Source: Phycisphaerae bacterium (lineage in GTDB: Bacteria; Planctomycetota; Phycisphaerae; Sedimentisphaerales; Anaerobacaceae). Taken from it: 64,000 bases of DNA. Below are positions 35,561-43,574 of the stretch, piece by piece. The stretch spans positions 1 to 64,000 of the forward strand of contig JAAYBV010000038.1 in NCBI GenBank assembly GCA_012744475.1, given 5' to 3'. Numbering within the stretch: position 1 is the stretch's first letter; the number at the start of each line of letters is the position of its first letter. The notes beneath the pieces are model-generated. The model was not told the origin of the DNA. It was given only the letters and a program-made list of their open reading frames with translations, and made no database searches. The translations under genes and the position numbers were made by a program.

Positions 35561-36802
35561 ATGACGAATCGTCGCAGCGTGTGGACAGCAATCACCTTGA
35601 TGATCACCCTCGTAGTCCTGGCTTGGACGACTCTGACGTCGGCGGAGGTCTTCAACTATCCGACCCCTCAGACGGACCCGAACGACATCAGCTTCTACCA
35701 GGCGCCGGCCAAAATGCAGTCGTATCCGGCCGGAGCCGCCCGGGTCCGAAACGTCATCCTCTGCATCGGCGACGGCATGGGCCTGGGCCAGGTGACCCTG
35801 GCGCGCATGAAGGCGATCGGCGCCGAAGGCAAGATCCACATGCAGCGTCTGCCGGTCCATGGGCTGATCTCCACCCACTCGGCCAACAAGCTGGTGACGG
35901 ACTCGGCGGCGGGAGGAACCGCCCTGGCTTGCGGGGTCAAGACCAACAACGGGATGATCGGCATGGCGCCCGATGAGACGCCCTATTACAGCATCCTGGA
36001 GGCGGCACAAGCCAAGGGGATGGCGACCGGCCTGGTCGTCACCTGCACGATGTCACACGCGACTCCCGCATCGTTCGGCTCGCATGTCAAGAGCCGCAAG
36101 ATGGAGCCCGAGATCGCCGCGCAGTTGATCGGCAATCGGATCAACGTCCTGTTCGGCGGAGGACGCAAGTACTTCCTGCCCAAGTCGCATTCCGACAGCG
36201 GGCGAAAAGACGACAGAGATCTGCTGGCCGAGGCCGAAGACGCCGGATACACCGTCATCGGAACCGCCAATCAGTTGCGATGGGTTCGCGGGCCTCTCGT
36301 GCTGGGTCTGTTCCAGCTCGATGGGTTGACCACGCTGTCGCCGGAACCGATGCTGGCGGAGATGACCAGGAAGGCCATCGACATCCTCGACGAGACCGCG
36401 ACGGACTCGCGGAAATACGGCCGGGGCTTCTTCCTCATGGTCGAGGGCAGCCAGATCGACTGGGCCTGCCACGCCAACAAGGCCGAAGCCTGTGCGCGGC
36501 AGGTCTTGCTGTTCGATGAGGCGGTTCGCGCGGCGGTCGATTTCGCCGTCGCCGACGGTCGCACCCTGGTGGTCGTCACCGCCGACCATGAGACCGGCGG
36601 CCTGACCATCCCCGAGGGGAGCCTCAAAGGCGACGAAATCAAGGCGCACTGGTCGACCAGGGGACACAGCGCCTCGCCCGTGCCGGTCTACGCCATCGGG
36701 CCGAAGTCCGAGCGGTTCGGGGGCGTGTACGACAACACGGAGGTCCCGCAGAGAATCGCCCAGACGCTGGGAATCAAACCGTTTCCGCAGGCCAGAAAAT
36801 GA
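35561..36802 (+). CDS. Alkaline phosphatase
   Basis: 413 residues with a signal peptide (VWTAITLMITLVVLAW, cleavage near TSA). Metal and catalytic motifs of the PhoA-type superfamily: NVILCIGDGMGLGQ (D71), VTDSAAGGTALACG with the nucleophile S115, TCTMSHATPASFGSHV, EGSQIDWACHAN, TADHETGG and the zinc-site His in STRGHSASPVPVYA. It releases phosphate from monoesters in the periplasm. AAGGAG lies 9 nt before the ATG at 35561, inside the end of comEC. Confidence 0.92.
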   Translation: MTNRRSVWTAITLMITLVVLAWTTLTSAEVFNYPTPQTDPNDISFYQAPAKMQSYPAGAARVRNVILCIGDGMGLGQVTLARMKAIGAEGKIHMQRLPVHGLISTHSANKLVTDSAAGGTALACGVKTNNGMIGMAPDETPYYSILEAAQAKGMATGLVVTCTMSHATPASFGSHVKSRKMEPEIAAQLIGNRINVLFGGGRKYFLPKSHSDSGRKDDRDLLAEAEDAGYTVIGTANQLRWVRGPLVLGLFQLDGLTTLSPEPMLAEMTRKAIDILDETATDSRKYGRGFFLMVEGSQIDWACHANKAEACARQVLLFDEAVRAAVDFAVADGRTLVVVTADHETGGLTIPEGSLKGDEIKAHWSTRGHSASPVPVYAIGPKSERFGGVYDNTEVPQRIAQTLGIKPFPQARK

Positions 36803-37005
36803 GACGCCGACGAAGCTTACGAATGGACGCCACGCACGCGCCTGCCGTTCAAGTGGGCGACAAGGTCCGCAAGGGACAGAATCTGTGTGCGAGTGAAGCC
36901 GAGACTACCTGCATCTGTCCGATCACAGGGACTGTGGCGGAGGTTCGGTTCGACCCGGCGCAGCACGAGTTCGTGGTCACGATAGCGCCGACCAAGCCGG
37001 GCTGA
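36799..37005 (+). CDS. Small barrel-sandwich (biotinyl/lipoyl-like) protein
   Basis: 68 residues; its ATG overlaps the phosphatase stop (ATGA). The pattern VQVGDKVRKGQNLCASE, CPITGTVAEVRFDP and FVVTIAP is that of a barrel-sandwich hybrid as in biotin/lipoyl carriers and RnfC/NqrA N-termini, but no MKM or DK attachment lysine is seen in the usual turn (ETTCICP instead). It is therefore probably not a carrier. An ATG at 36823 would give a shorter form. Function unknown. Confidence 0.6.
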   Translation: MRRRRSLRMDATHAPAVQVGDKVRKGQNLCASEAETTCICPITGTVAEVRFDPAQHEFVVTIAPTKPG

Positions 37006-37046
37006 GATTCAGTGTCGCGCAGGGGCGGGCATTCGAGCACGTCGCT

Positions 37047-37712
37047 CTATCGCATATGGACGACGATCTCGACGCGTCGGTTCTTCGCCTTGCCGGCAGA
37101 GGTGGTGTTCGGCGCGACCGGACGGGCCGGGCCACATCCAGAGGCGCGAACCTGGCCGTCGGGGATGCCTTGGGCCATCAAATAGCGTGCCACCGAGAGC
37201 GCCCGCTCGGCGGACAGCTCCCAGTTGTCTTTCCAGAGGTCCTTGGTCTTGGCGATAGGGTCGGTGTCCGTGTGCCCGACGACGTCGATCTCCTTGCCGG
37301 AGTATTTCGACTTCAGGACGGACAGGATATGGTCGAGTTCGGCGCTGGTGGCGCTCTTCAGCTCGGCCTTGCCCGATTCAAAGAGGATCGTATTGGGCAG
37401 CGTCACGGTGATCGTCCCGGCCGCCGGATCGAAAGCCACGTCATACCCCTCGCCGAAACCCGTCGCTTGGGCCGGAGTCTGATTCAATTCCTCGATCTGA
37501 CGACGCAGCTCGTCGATCGTCTGCTGGTCCTGGCTGATCTTCTGGGCCAGTTGCTGCTTCTCGTTCTGGAGGTTCTCGAAACGCCCTTTGAGGTTCTGGT
37601 GCTCGACGTTGAGGTAGTCGTACTTCTTCTTGTAATCGGTGCAGCCGGAAACCAGAGACAGCCCTACAACCAACATCAGCGGGACGATCGCTTTGACCTT
37701 GACGACGTGCAT
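37047..37712 (-). CDS. OmpA-family lipoprotein
   Basis: 221 residues. Lipoprotein signal with lipobox VSGC. A coiled coil (about residues 28-75, with EHQNLKGRFENLQNEKQQLA) precedes the OmpA domain (about 95-220), which carries ILFESGKAELKS, VVGHTDTDPIAKTKDLW and NWELSAERALSVARYL. OmpA domains bind peptidoglycan non-covalently, so this is a Pal- or MotB-like tether. The start is fixed by AAGGAGG 7 nt upstream. The prepilin peptidase ends 41 nt upstream on the same strand. Confidence 0.9.
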   Translation of the reverse strand: MHVVKVKAIVPLMLVVGLSLVSGCTDYKKKYDYLNVEHQNLKGRFENLQNEKQQLAQKISQDQQTIDELRRQIEELNQTPAQATGFGEGYDVAFDPAAGTITVTLPNTILFESGKAELKSATSAELDHILSVLKSKYSGKEIDVVGHTDTDPIAKTKDLWKDNWELSAERALSVARYLMAQGIPDGQVRASGCGPARPVAPNTTSAGKAKNRRVEIVVHMR

Positions 37713-37753
37713 TCGAAACCTCCTTGCAATCCTATGAACGCAACTGTGCCCTC

Positions 37754-38935
37754 TCAGTGCAAGAAAAGAAAGGCAAATTCCCTTACAATCCGATCGTGCA
37801 GAATCATAACGGTCAAGACAGCTAAAGACAAGAACGGACCGTAGGGAATCTGGCGAATTTTTTTGAAAAACGTCTGGAAGAGCGCCCAACCGAGTCCGAA
37901 GAACGGCGCGACGAAGAACGCGACGACCACCATCAGCGGGCCGATCACCGCTCCGGCGGCGCCCATCAGGTGGACGTCGCCCAGTCCCATGGCCTCTTTG
38001 CCGAAGGCGAGCGTCCCGAGGACCCGGGTCGCCCAGACAACGGCACAGCCGACGAAGTAACCGAACAGGCTGCCGAGGAACCCGGCGACCGCCGGGTAGA
38101 TCAGGAGGCCGGCCCACCACGTCGCGACCGCCGCCGGCCGGGTCAACGCGACGTTGGCCGCGATCGCCCCGAGCACAATGGGTGTCAGGAAGATGACCTC
38201 TCGCATCGCTTCGAGGCGATGGTTGAACTCGGGATCGTCGGCAAACGGGAAGGCCCCCTTCTCGACCTCGGGCTTGACCTCGACGGGTTTGGCCCCGGCT
38301 TGGGCTTCGGGCTCCTGGTAGCTGCGATGGATCAGGCCCGCTTTCAGAAGCAGCAGGCTGATCGCCAGGCCGATTCCCGCGCCGAGGGCCAAGGCGCCGG
38401 TCTCCGGCGAGGCGACTGGCAGCAGCGAAAAGGCCTTGATGACTTCCGGATCGATCAGATACCCCCCGACCGCTGCGCCGACGAACCCGACGGCGGTGGC
38501 GAACCAGCAGATCGACAGCGGAATGATCCACAGTTCCAGGTCGATCCCCGAGCCGGCGATGAACGCCGCCAGCAGGACCACGTGAACGACATAGACGAAC
38601 CGCCCGTTCGGCGCCTGCATGCCCTGCCGCAGCGGCGAGTAGAAATAGACCAGGTACAGTCCGAGAAAAACCAGCCCGGTGAGCAGCTCCACGACGAAAT
38701 ACCGTGGCGAGATGCGCATGCCACAATGGCGGCACTTCGCTCGCAGGACGAGCCACGAGACCAGCGGAATGTTGTCGTAGAACCGGATGGGTCTGCCGCA
38801 GCCGGGACAGGCTGAGCCGGGGCTCACCAGCGACTTCTCACGGGGCAGCCGGTAGATCACGACGTTCAGAAAACTGCCGATGCAGCAGCCGAACGCAAAC
38901 GTGAACGCACTGATGATCCATTCCTGTGCCGCCAC
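37754..38935 (-). CDS. Prepilin peptidase (type IV leader peptidase/methylase)
   Basis: 393 residues. The N-terminal methylase part holds [12 protein letters not shown] and the zinc finger CPGC...CRHC. The two catalytic aspartates lie in [12 protein letters not shown] and [10 protein letters not shown] soluble insert of about 75 residues ([32 protein letters not shown]) divides the membrane helices. It cleaves and methylates prepilins and pseudopilins, such as those at 54794 and 56146. The GTG start at 38935 is chosen because GGGAGG lies just upstream and the family begins here; the frame is open much further up without family similarity. Confidence 0.88.
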   Translation of the reverse strand: MAAQEWIISAFTFAFGCCIGSFLNVVIYRLPREKSLVSPGSACPGCGRPIRFYDNIPLVSWLVLRAKCRHCGMRISPRYFVVELLTGLVFLGLYLVYFYSPLRQGMQAPNGRFVYVVHVVLLAAFIAGSGIDLELWIIPLSICWFATAVGFVGAAVGGYLIDPEVIKAFSLLPVASPETGALALGAGIGLAISLLLLKAGLIHRSYQEPEAQAGAKPVEVKPEVEKGAFPFADDPEFNHRLEAMREVIFLTPIVLGAIAANVALTRPAAVATWWAGLLIYPAVAGFLGSLFGYFVGCAVVWATRVLGTLAFGKEAMGLGDVHLMGAAGAVIGPLMVVVAFFVAPFFGLGWALFQTFFKKIRQIPYGPFLSLAVLTVMILHDRIVREFAFLFLH

Positions 38936-38971
38936 ATCGCCTCCCGTGCCACCGTGGACGCCCTGCCGTTC

Positions 38972-38999
38972 GTACGGGCGAATGATGATTCGCCCCTGC
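38972..38999. repeat. 28-nt palindromic repeat, copy 6
   Basis: GTACGGGCGAAT left arm, ATTCGCCCCTGC right arm. It ends 1 nt from the stop codon of argG and lies between argG and the prepilin peptidase gene. Confidence 0.8.
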
Positions 39000-39000
39000 G

Positions 39001-40230
39001 TTACCTGCCGCCCTTCTGCTCCCTGCGTCCGACCGCTCCGGCTACCCTCATCGGCAGCCCGAACAGCCGAATGAAGCCCTTCGCGTCGGTCGGATCGTAC
39101 TCGGCGCCCATCTTGAAGCTCGCCAGGTCCGCCTGGTAGAGACTGTGCGGGCTCTTCATGCCGGCCGGAGTGCAGCGGCCCTTGAACAGCTTGACTCGGA
39201 CGTCCCCCACGACGCTGCGCTGCGTGACGTTGATGAAGGCGTCCAGCGCCTCGCGCAGCGGGCTGAACCACTGGCCGTAGTAGACCAGCTCGGCGTATTT
39301 CAGCGCGACCTGCTGCTTGTAGTGCATCGTTTCGCGCTCCATCGTCAGGCTTTCGAGAGCGGCGTGGGCGGTCATCAGGATCGTCCCGCCGGGTGTCTCG
39401 TAAACCCCGCGCGATTTCATGCCCACGAGGCGATTCTCCACGACGTCCACCTGGCCGATGGCGTGGCGGCCGCCGATTTCGTTGAGCGTCTCGATCATCT
39501 TGACGCCGCTGGTGAGCCTGCCGTCGAGCCGAACCGGGACGCCCTCGTGGAACCCAATCGTCACGTAGTCGGGCTTGTCGGGCGTGCGGCTGACCGGCTG
39601 CGACATCACGAACAGCTCGTCCTTGGGCTCGTTGGCGGGGTCTTCGAGGTCGGCGCCCTCATGGCTGATGTGCCAGAGGTTGCGATCTCGCGAGTAGATC
39701 TTCCTCTTGCTCTGCTCGATCGGGATATTGTGCTTGCGGGCGTAATCGACCGCGGCTTCGCGGCTGGTCAGCTTGAAGTTCGGGTCCTTCCACGGCGCGA
39801 CGATCTCGAGAGTCGGGTCCAGGGCCATGAAGGTCAGCTCGAACCGGACCTGATCGTTGCCCTTGCCCGTGGCGCCGTGGGCGACCGCGGTGGCCTTCTC
39901 GGCGTGCGCGACGTCCACCTGGTGCTTGGCGATCAGAGGCCGGGCGATGCTGGTGCCCAGCAGGTAGCCGTTCTCGTAGATGGCGCCGCTCTTGAGCATC
40001 GGCCAGAGGTAGTCTTCGACAAACTCCCGCCGCAGGTCCTTGACGATGCACTTGGTGGCGCCGCTGGCCAGGGCCTTCTTCTTGATGCCCGCCAGCTCGT
40101 CGCCCTGCCCCAGTTCCGCGGCAAACGCGATGACGTCGTACCCGTAGGTTTCCTTCAGCCAGGGCAGGATCACGCTCGTATCGAGCCCGCCGCTGTACGC
40201 CAACACGACCTTCTGCTGCTTCTTCGCCAT
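39001..40230 (-). CDS. argG: Argininosuccinate synthase
   Basis: 409 residues, normal length. It joins citrulline and aspartate with ATP in arginine synthesis. Motifs: [19 protein letters not shown] (P-loop of the N-type ATP pyrophosphatase fold), [32 protein letters not shown] and [26 protein letters not shown] lies about 7 nt before the ATG. No other arg gene is near; a palindromic repeat abuts its stop. Confidence 0.96.
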   Translation of the reverse strand: MAKKQQKVVLAYSGGLDTSVILPWLKETYGYDVIAFAAELGQGDELAGIKKKALASGATKCIVKDLRREFVEDYLWPMLKSGAIYENGYLLGTSIARPLIAKHQVDVAHAEKATAVAHGATGKGNDQVRFELTFMALDPTLEIVAPWKDPNFKLTSREAAVDYARKHNIPIEQSKRKIYSRDRNLWHISHEGADLEDPANEPKDELFVMSQPVSRTPDKPDYVTIGFHEGVPVRLDGRLTSGVKMIETLNEIGGRHAIGQVDVVENRLVGMKSRGVYETPGGTILMTAHAALESLTMERETMHYKQQVALKYAELVYYGQWFSPLREALDAFINVTQRSVVGDVRVKLFKGRCTPAGMKSPHSLYQADLASFKMGAEYDPTDAKGFIRLFGLPMRVAGAVGRREQKGGR

Positions 40231-40360
40231 AGTGCCATCCTCAAAACGCCAAGAATTTGGAAACGCGGATTATACGCATACCCCCGGCGTGATTCAACCG
40301 AATATCGCAGGCGGACACCCTCCAAAGGCGGATGGCTGGAATTCGGTCCCGATCGCCTCC

Positions 40361-40669
40361 TCAGGGGGCGCCTTCGCTCTGCGGCGTCTGTGCCCAGCCG
40401 CCGGGGGCGCCCCCGCGCCGGTCGCGGCTGTAGTAGAAGTACAGCGACAGGTCCACCGCCACCAGAACCATGTTCAGGGCATACAGGGCGATGATCCAGT
40501 CGAAGGACTGCGTGGCCTTGTAGATCACGCCGTTGAGGTAGCCGAAACAGACGATCGCCATGAACAGCGGGCTCTTGCCCTCGACCTTCCGCGTGCGCAG
40601 CGACTTGGCAATCGAGATCGGCCAACTCACTCCGAAACAGACCAGCATCACCGCTTCGAATACGGACAT
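40361..40669 (-). CDS. Small membrane protein, PQ-loop/SemiSWEET-like
   Basis: 102 residues with three membrane helices. FGVSWPISIAKSLRTRKVEG followed by KSPLFMAIVCFGYLNGVIYK recalls the PQ-loop/SemiSWEET pattern (here SWP in place of PQ). A short hydrophilic tail (SRDRRGGAPGGW) follows. SemiSWEETs move sugars as dimers, but the match is only suggestive. The start 40669 has GAGGAG 9 nt upstream. Confidence 0.65.
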   Translation of the reverse strand: MSVFEAVMLVCFGVSWPISIAKSLRTRKVEGKSPLFMAIVCFGYLNGVIYKATQSFDWIIALYALNMVLVAVDLSLYFYYSRDRRGGAPGGWAQTPQSEGAP

Positions 40670-40820
40670 ACCACAAGACTCCTCACCCACAACGGCACAA
40701 CAGCGGAAGACACTCCCGGCGTGCAGGATGCTCCTGTGTGCTCCGGCACCCCCGCGGGAGATGCAAGGCGCAGAGTCTCTATGCGGCACAGCGGCACGCC
40801 CACTCGTACGTATTCCTGCG

Positions 40821-40848
40821 GCAGACGCGAATGAGGATTCGCCCCTAC
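40821..40848. repeat. 28-nt palindromic repeat, copy 7, overlapping a stop codon
   Basis: Right half ATTCGCCCCTAC exact, left half GCAGACGCGAAT. Bases 40845-40847 are the TAG stop of the bacterioferritin gene on the minus strand. Confidence 0.7.
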
Positions 40849-41312
40849 TCCATCTGCTCGATCAGGTAGTTCTGGAAGCCGATCTGCTTGATCTGGTCGA
40901 GCTGCACCTCGATCCAGTCGATGTGTTCCTCCTCGTCGCGGAGGATGGACACCAGCAGCTCGCGCGTGCCGTGGTCCCCGGCATCGCCTGCCAACCGGAT
41001 GTTGGCGTTGTAATCCTTGATGGCGGTTTCTTCCGCCTTCCAGTCGTTCTTGAGCTGCTTCTCGACGTTGTCGCCGATGCTGATCTTGTTCAGCTTGCTG
41101 ACGGTGGGCTTGCCTTCGAGGAACAGGATTCGCTCGATCAGCTTCTCGGCATGCTTCATTTCGGCGATGGCCCGCTTCTGAATGGCTTCGTGAAGACGTC
41201 CATAACCCCAATTTTCGCACATCTCGGAGTGAACCATGTACTGATTGATCGCGGTCAACTCGTCGGCCAGCCGGGCATCCAGCGCCGCAATGACTTTTTC
41301 GTTTCCCTTCAT
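40845..41312 (-). CDS. bfr: Bacterioferritin
   Basis: 155 residues. All ferroxidase ligands fall at the same numbers as in E. coli Bfr: E18, E51, H54, E94, E127 and H130, and the haem ligand M52 is present (IAEMKHAEKLIERILFLEG). The protein should form a 24-mer that oxidises and stores iron and binds haem between subunits. AAGGAG lies about 11 nt upstream of the ATG, and a promoter candidate is 75 nt away. The stop codon lies inside a palindromic repeat. Confidence 0.95.
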   Translation of the reverse strand: MKGNEKVIAALDARLADELTAINQYMVHSEMCENWGYGRLHEAIQKRAIAEMKHAEKLIERILFLEGKPTVSKLNKISIGDNVEKQLKNDWKAEETAIKDYNANIRLAGDAGDHGTRELLVSILRDEEEHIDWIEVQLDQIKQIGFQNYLIEQME

Positions 41313-41387
41313 CGGTATTTCTCTCCTTACCTGTGATATTCCATCTGCCCCCGCGGGCAGTTCTCGGCCATGAGGACTACGCAGGCG

Positions 41388-41416
41388 ATACTAACGCCCC
41401 GGCCAAGATGACGCAA
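41388..41416 (-). promoter_or_regulatory. Promoter candidate for bfr
   Basis: On the minus strand: TTGCGT, 17 nt, TAGTAT. It leaves a leader of about 70 nt. No clear Fur box was seen. Confidence 0.45.
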
Positions 41417-41462
41417 AGAGGGGAATTCCCTGATTTTCGACAAAAAAGACGAGAGCCCGGCG

Positions 41463-42155
41463 TCAGTCGATTTCCCTGATTCTTATGTTGCGGAAGTAGA
41501 CCGGCGCGCCGGCGTGCTTGCCCTGCAACCCGATGTTGCCGTGCGTGGGCAGCTCGGCGAAGGGCGTGCTCAGCCAGGACGGGATCTCGCTGCCGTCCGG
41601 GTTCGTCTTGGCGCTGGTCCACAGGGCCATGTTCATGACCGAGACCATCTCGCTATTGATCATGACGTAGATCATCTGATCGCGGCACGTGACGGTCATG
41701 CGGTTCCACTCGCCGGGCCTCTTGACCATGCTTTTGGTCGGCGCCAGGTGGCCGAAGATCGCACCACAGTGCCACGTGGCGGGCTGCTTGGCCCACTCCT
41801 CGGAGAAATCGTCGGCGATCTGGATCTCGACGGAGTTGGGAATCCAGTTCTGCATGTCGGTGCAATAGACGATCACGCCGCTGTTGGTGCCTTCGGCGGT
41901 CTTGAACTCCAGATCGAGGATGAAATTGCCGTAGTCCTTCTTCGTCCAGATCGCCTCGTCCTTGCTGGCGGTCAGGACCCCGTCCTCGAACGTCCAGACG
42001 CCCTCGGGATACGTCGCATCGGACAGGTCGGGGGCAAACAGGTTGCTCCACGAACTGACCTTCGGGTGCGTCTTGGGCGGCACGGCGAGATTCTGACTGC
42101 ACGACGACAACAGGAGACTGCCACCGACCACCGCCAACACCACTGCCTTGTTCAT
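41463..42155 (-). CDS. DUF1080 lipoprotein, third copy
   Basis: 230 residues. Lipobox LSSC (VVGGSLLLSSCSQN). DUF1080 parts: GVWTFEDGVLTASKDEAIWT, DYGNFILDLEFKTAEGTNSG, GVIVYCTDMQNWIPNSVEIQ and PVYFRNIRIREID at the end. It belongs to the 3-keto-disaccharide hydrolase-like family but lacks a Gfo/Idh neighbour. The start at 42155 is chosen because an AAGGAGCAAGGAA purine run precedes it; an ATG 11 codons up has none. A T6 run 8-13 nt after the stop may aid termination. Confidence 0.87.
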   Translation of the reverse strand: MNKAVVLAVVGGSLLLSSCSQNLAVPPKTHPKVSSWSNLFAPDLSDATYPEGVWTFEDGVLTASKDEAIWTKKDYGNFILDLEFKTAEGTNSGVIVYCTDMQNWIPNSVEIQIADDFSEEWAKQPATWHCGAIFGHLAPTKSMVKRPGEWNRMTVTCRDQMIYVMINSEMVSVMNMALWTSAKTNPDGSEIPSWLSTPFAELPTHGNIGLQGKHAGAPVYFRNIRIREID

Positions 42156-42325
42156 TTCCTTGCTCCTTGAGAAGAACCGATACCTCACTCGATTCGGCGC
42201 CCTGTGGCGCGGACCGGCGGGACATTCTACCGCCCCGCCCTCGCCACCGCCAGCGCTAACCGTCGCATTGCCTCACCCGTGTCTGTGCGAGTTTCACGGC
42301 AAGGCTCATTTCCAGCGCAGAGAGC

Positions 42326-42449
42326 CATGTGTGGCAGCGGCAAACGAAGCAAGGCGGAGTTTGCCGATGGCTTCGACGCCATGCGTATCACCATCGGCAA
42401 GTCTTCGCTTGCCGCTGCCACACACATGCCCGCATGTTTTCACACACAC
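42326..42449 (-). repeat. 3'-flank palindromic family, copy A
   Basis: Inverted arms: CATGTGTGGCAGCGGCAA ... GCCGATGG and CCATCGGC ... TTGCCGCTGCCACACACATG, followed by a tail GCATGTTTTCACACACAC. It lies 28 nt past the stop of the EamA gene (minus strand). Related copies are at 15520, 48323, 60212 and 61783. Confidence 0.75.
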
Positions 42450-42476
42450 CCTCGCGCCGGCGGGGAGATGAACGGC

Positions 42477-43334
42477 CTACATCCGGACGCTTCGCACCGT
42501 CTCAAAGGCGATGGCCGCCAGGATGATCGAACCGCCCACGACGGTGCGAAGCGACAGAGTCTCGTCGTGGATCAGGTAGCCGAAGAACGCCGCGTAGAAC
42601 GGCAGCAGCGTCGCGATGATCCCGACCGTCTTGGCGCTGAGGTGCTTGAAGCTGGCGGAGAACAGGGTGTGAGGAACCGCCGTGAAGACCACGCCCAGCA
42701 GGAGCAGCAGGCCCCCCGTGGCGGGTGTCCAGGCCGCTCGGTCGATGAACAGCCACGGCAGCAGCACCAGTCCCGTCACCAGCATCTGCCAGAACATCAG
42801 CACGCTGCTGGTGTACTGATGGACGTACTTGCGCGTCAGCAGATTGCGGACCATGAAGAACAGGCCGGAGATCACGCCCAGCACGATCCCCCGGGTCGTC
42901 GCGTCCGACAGGCTCATCGCCGGCGTCATGATCACAATCCCGATGAAGACCACGACCGCCAGGAGGACGTCCGACTTTCGCAGACGCTCCGAGAAGAGGA
43001 ACGGCTCGATGATCGCCGTGATGACCGGATAGGTGTGCAGCGACAGGATTGCCACCGCAGCAGTGGAGACCTTCAGCGCCTTGAAGTACGTCAGCCAGTG
43101 GGCACAGAGCAGCAATCCCAGCGTGACCATCAACACGTAGTGCCGGCCCCCGCCCGCCTTCAGCGGCCTTCGCAGAGCCGCGAGCATGGCCACCAGGGCC
43201 GCCGCCCCGATCAGCGATCGCAGGCAGATGATGTGCGGCACCGGCAGTGCGATGCCCTTGGCGAACATCGCGGTGCCGCCCCACATCAGGACGGCGACAT
43301 TGAGCTGAATGAGGCTGATCTTTCTGGGTTGCAT
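42477..43334 (-). CDS. EamA-family (DMT) transporter
   Basis: 285 residues, ten membrane helices in two EamA halves. Landmarks are NVAVLMWGGTAMFAKGIALP at the first helix, LTYFKALKVSTAAVAILSLH and, in the second half, FTAVPHTLFSASFKHLSAKT. The family exports or imports metabolites such as amino acids; the substrate is not readable. It is transcribed away from the GH32 gene and followed by the repeat at 42326. Confidence 0.88.
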   Translation of the reverse strand: MQPRKISLIQLNVAVLMWGGTAMFAKGIALPVPHIICLRSLIGAAALVAMLAALRRPLKAGGGRHYVLMVTLGLLLCAHWLTYFKALKVSTAAVAILSLHTYPVITAIIEPFLFSERLRKSDVLLAVVVFIGIVIMTPAMSLSDATTRGIVLGVISGLFFMVRNLLTRKYVHQYTSSVLMFWQMLVTGLVLLPWLFIDRAAWTPATGGLLLLLGVVFTAVPHTLFSASFKHLSAKTVGIIATLLPFYAAFFGYLIHDETLSLRTVVGGSIILAAIAFETVRSVRM

Positions 43335-43449
43335 ATCGCGTCACGAGACCGCCGAACGGTCCCGGCCCTTTATGCTGGAAACGCCTGACAAACACAAGGA
43401 CGAAATCGTGTTGCCGCCACATCGTCGTCGATTCTGTCCTCACAGAGCC

Positions 43450-43478
43450 TTGCCTTGGGGAGCGAAAACCCGCATAAT
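43450..43478 (+). promoter_or_regulatory. Promoter candidate for the GH32 gene
   Basis: TTGCCT, 17 nt, CATAAT, about 97 nt before the ATG at 43575. Confidence 0.5.
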
Positions 43479-43574
43479 CCTCCCATAGGACTTGCCCGGG
43501 TGACGCAGGATGCAAGCCGCCTGAAGACAGGTCCGTCGAATACGGTCGTGACCGCAAAGTGAAAGGACGCCGCC

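Noticed and set aside
37025-37046. Terminator between the convergent genes ending at 37005 and 37047
   Set aside because: The 41-nt gap shows no stable inverted repeat or T-run.
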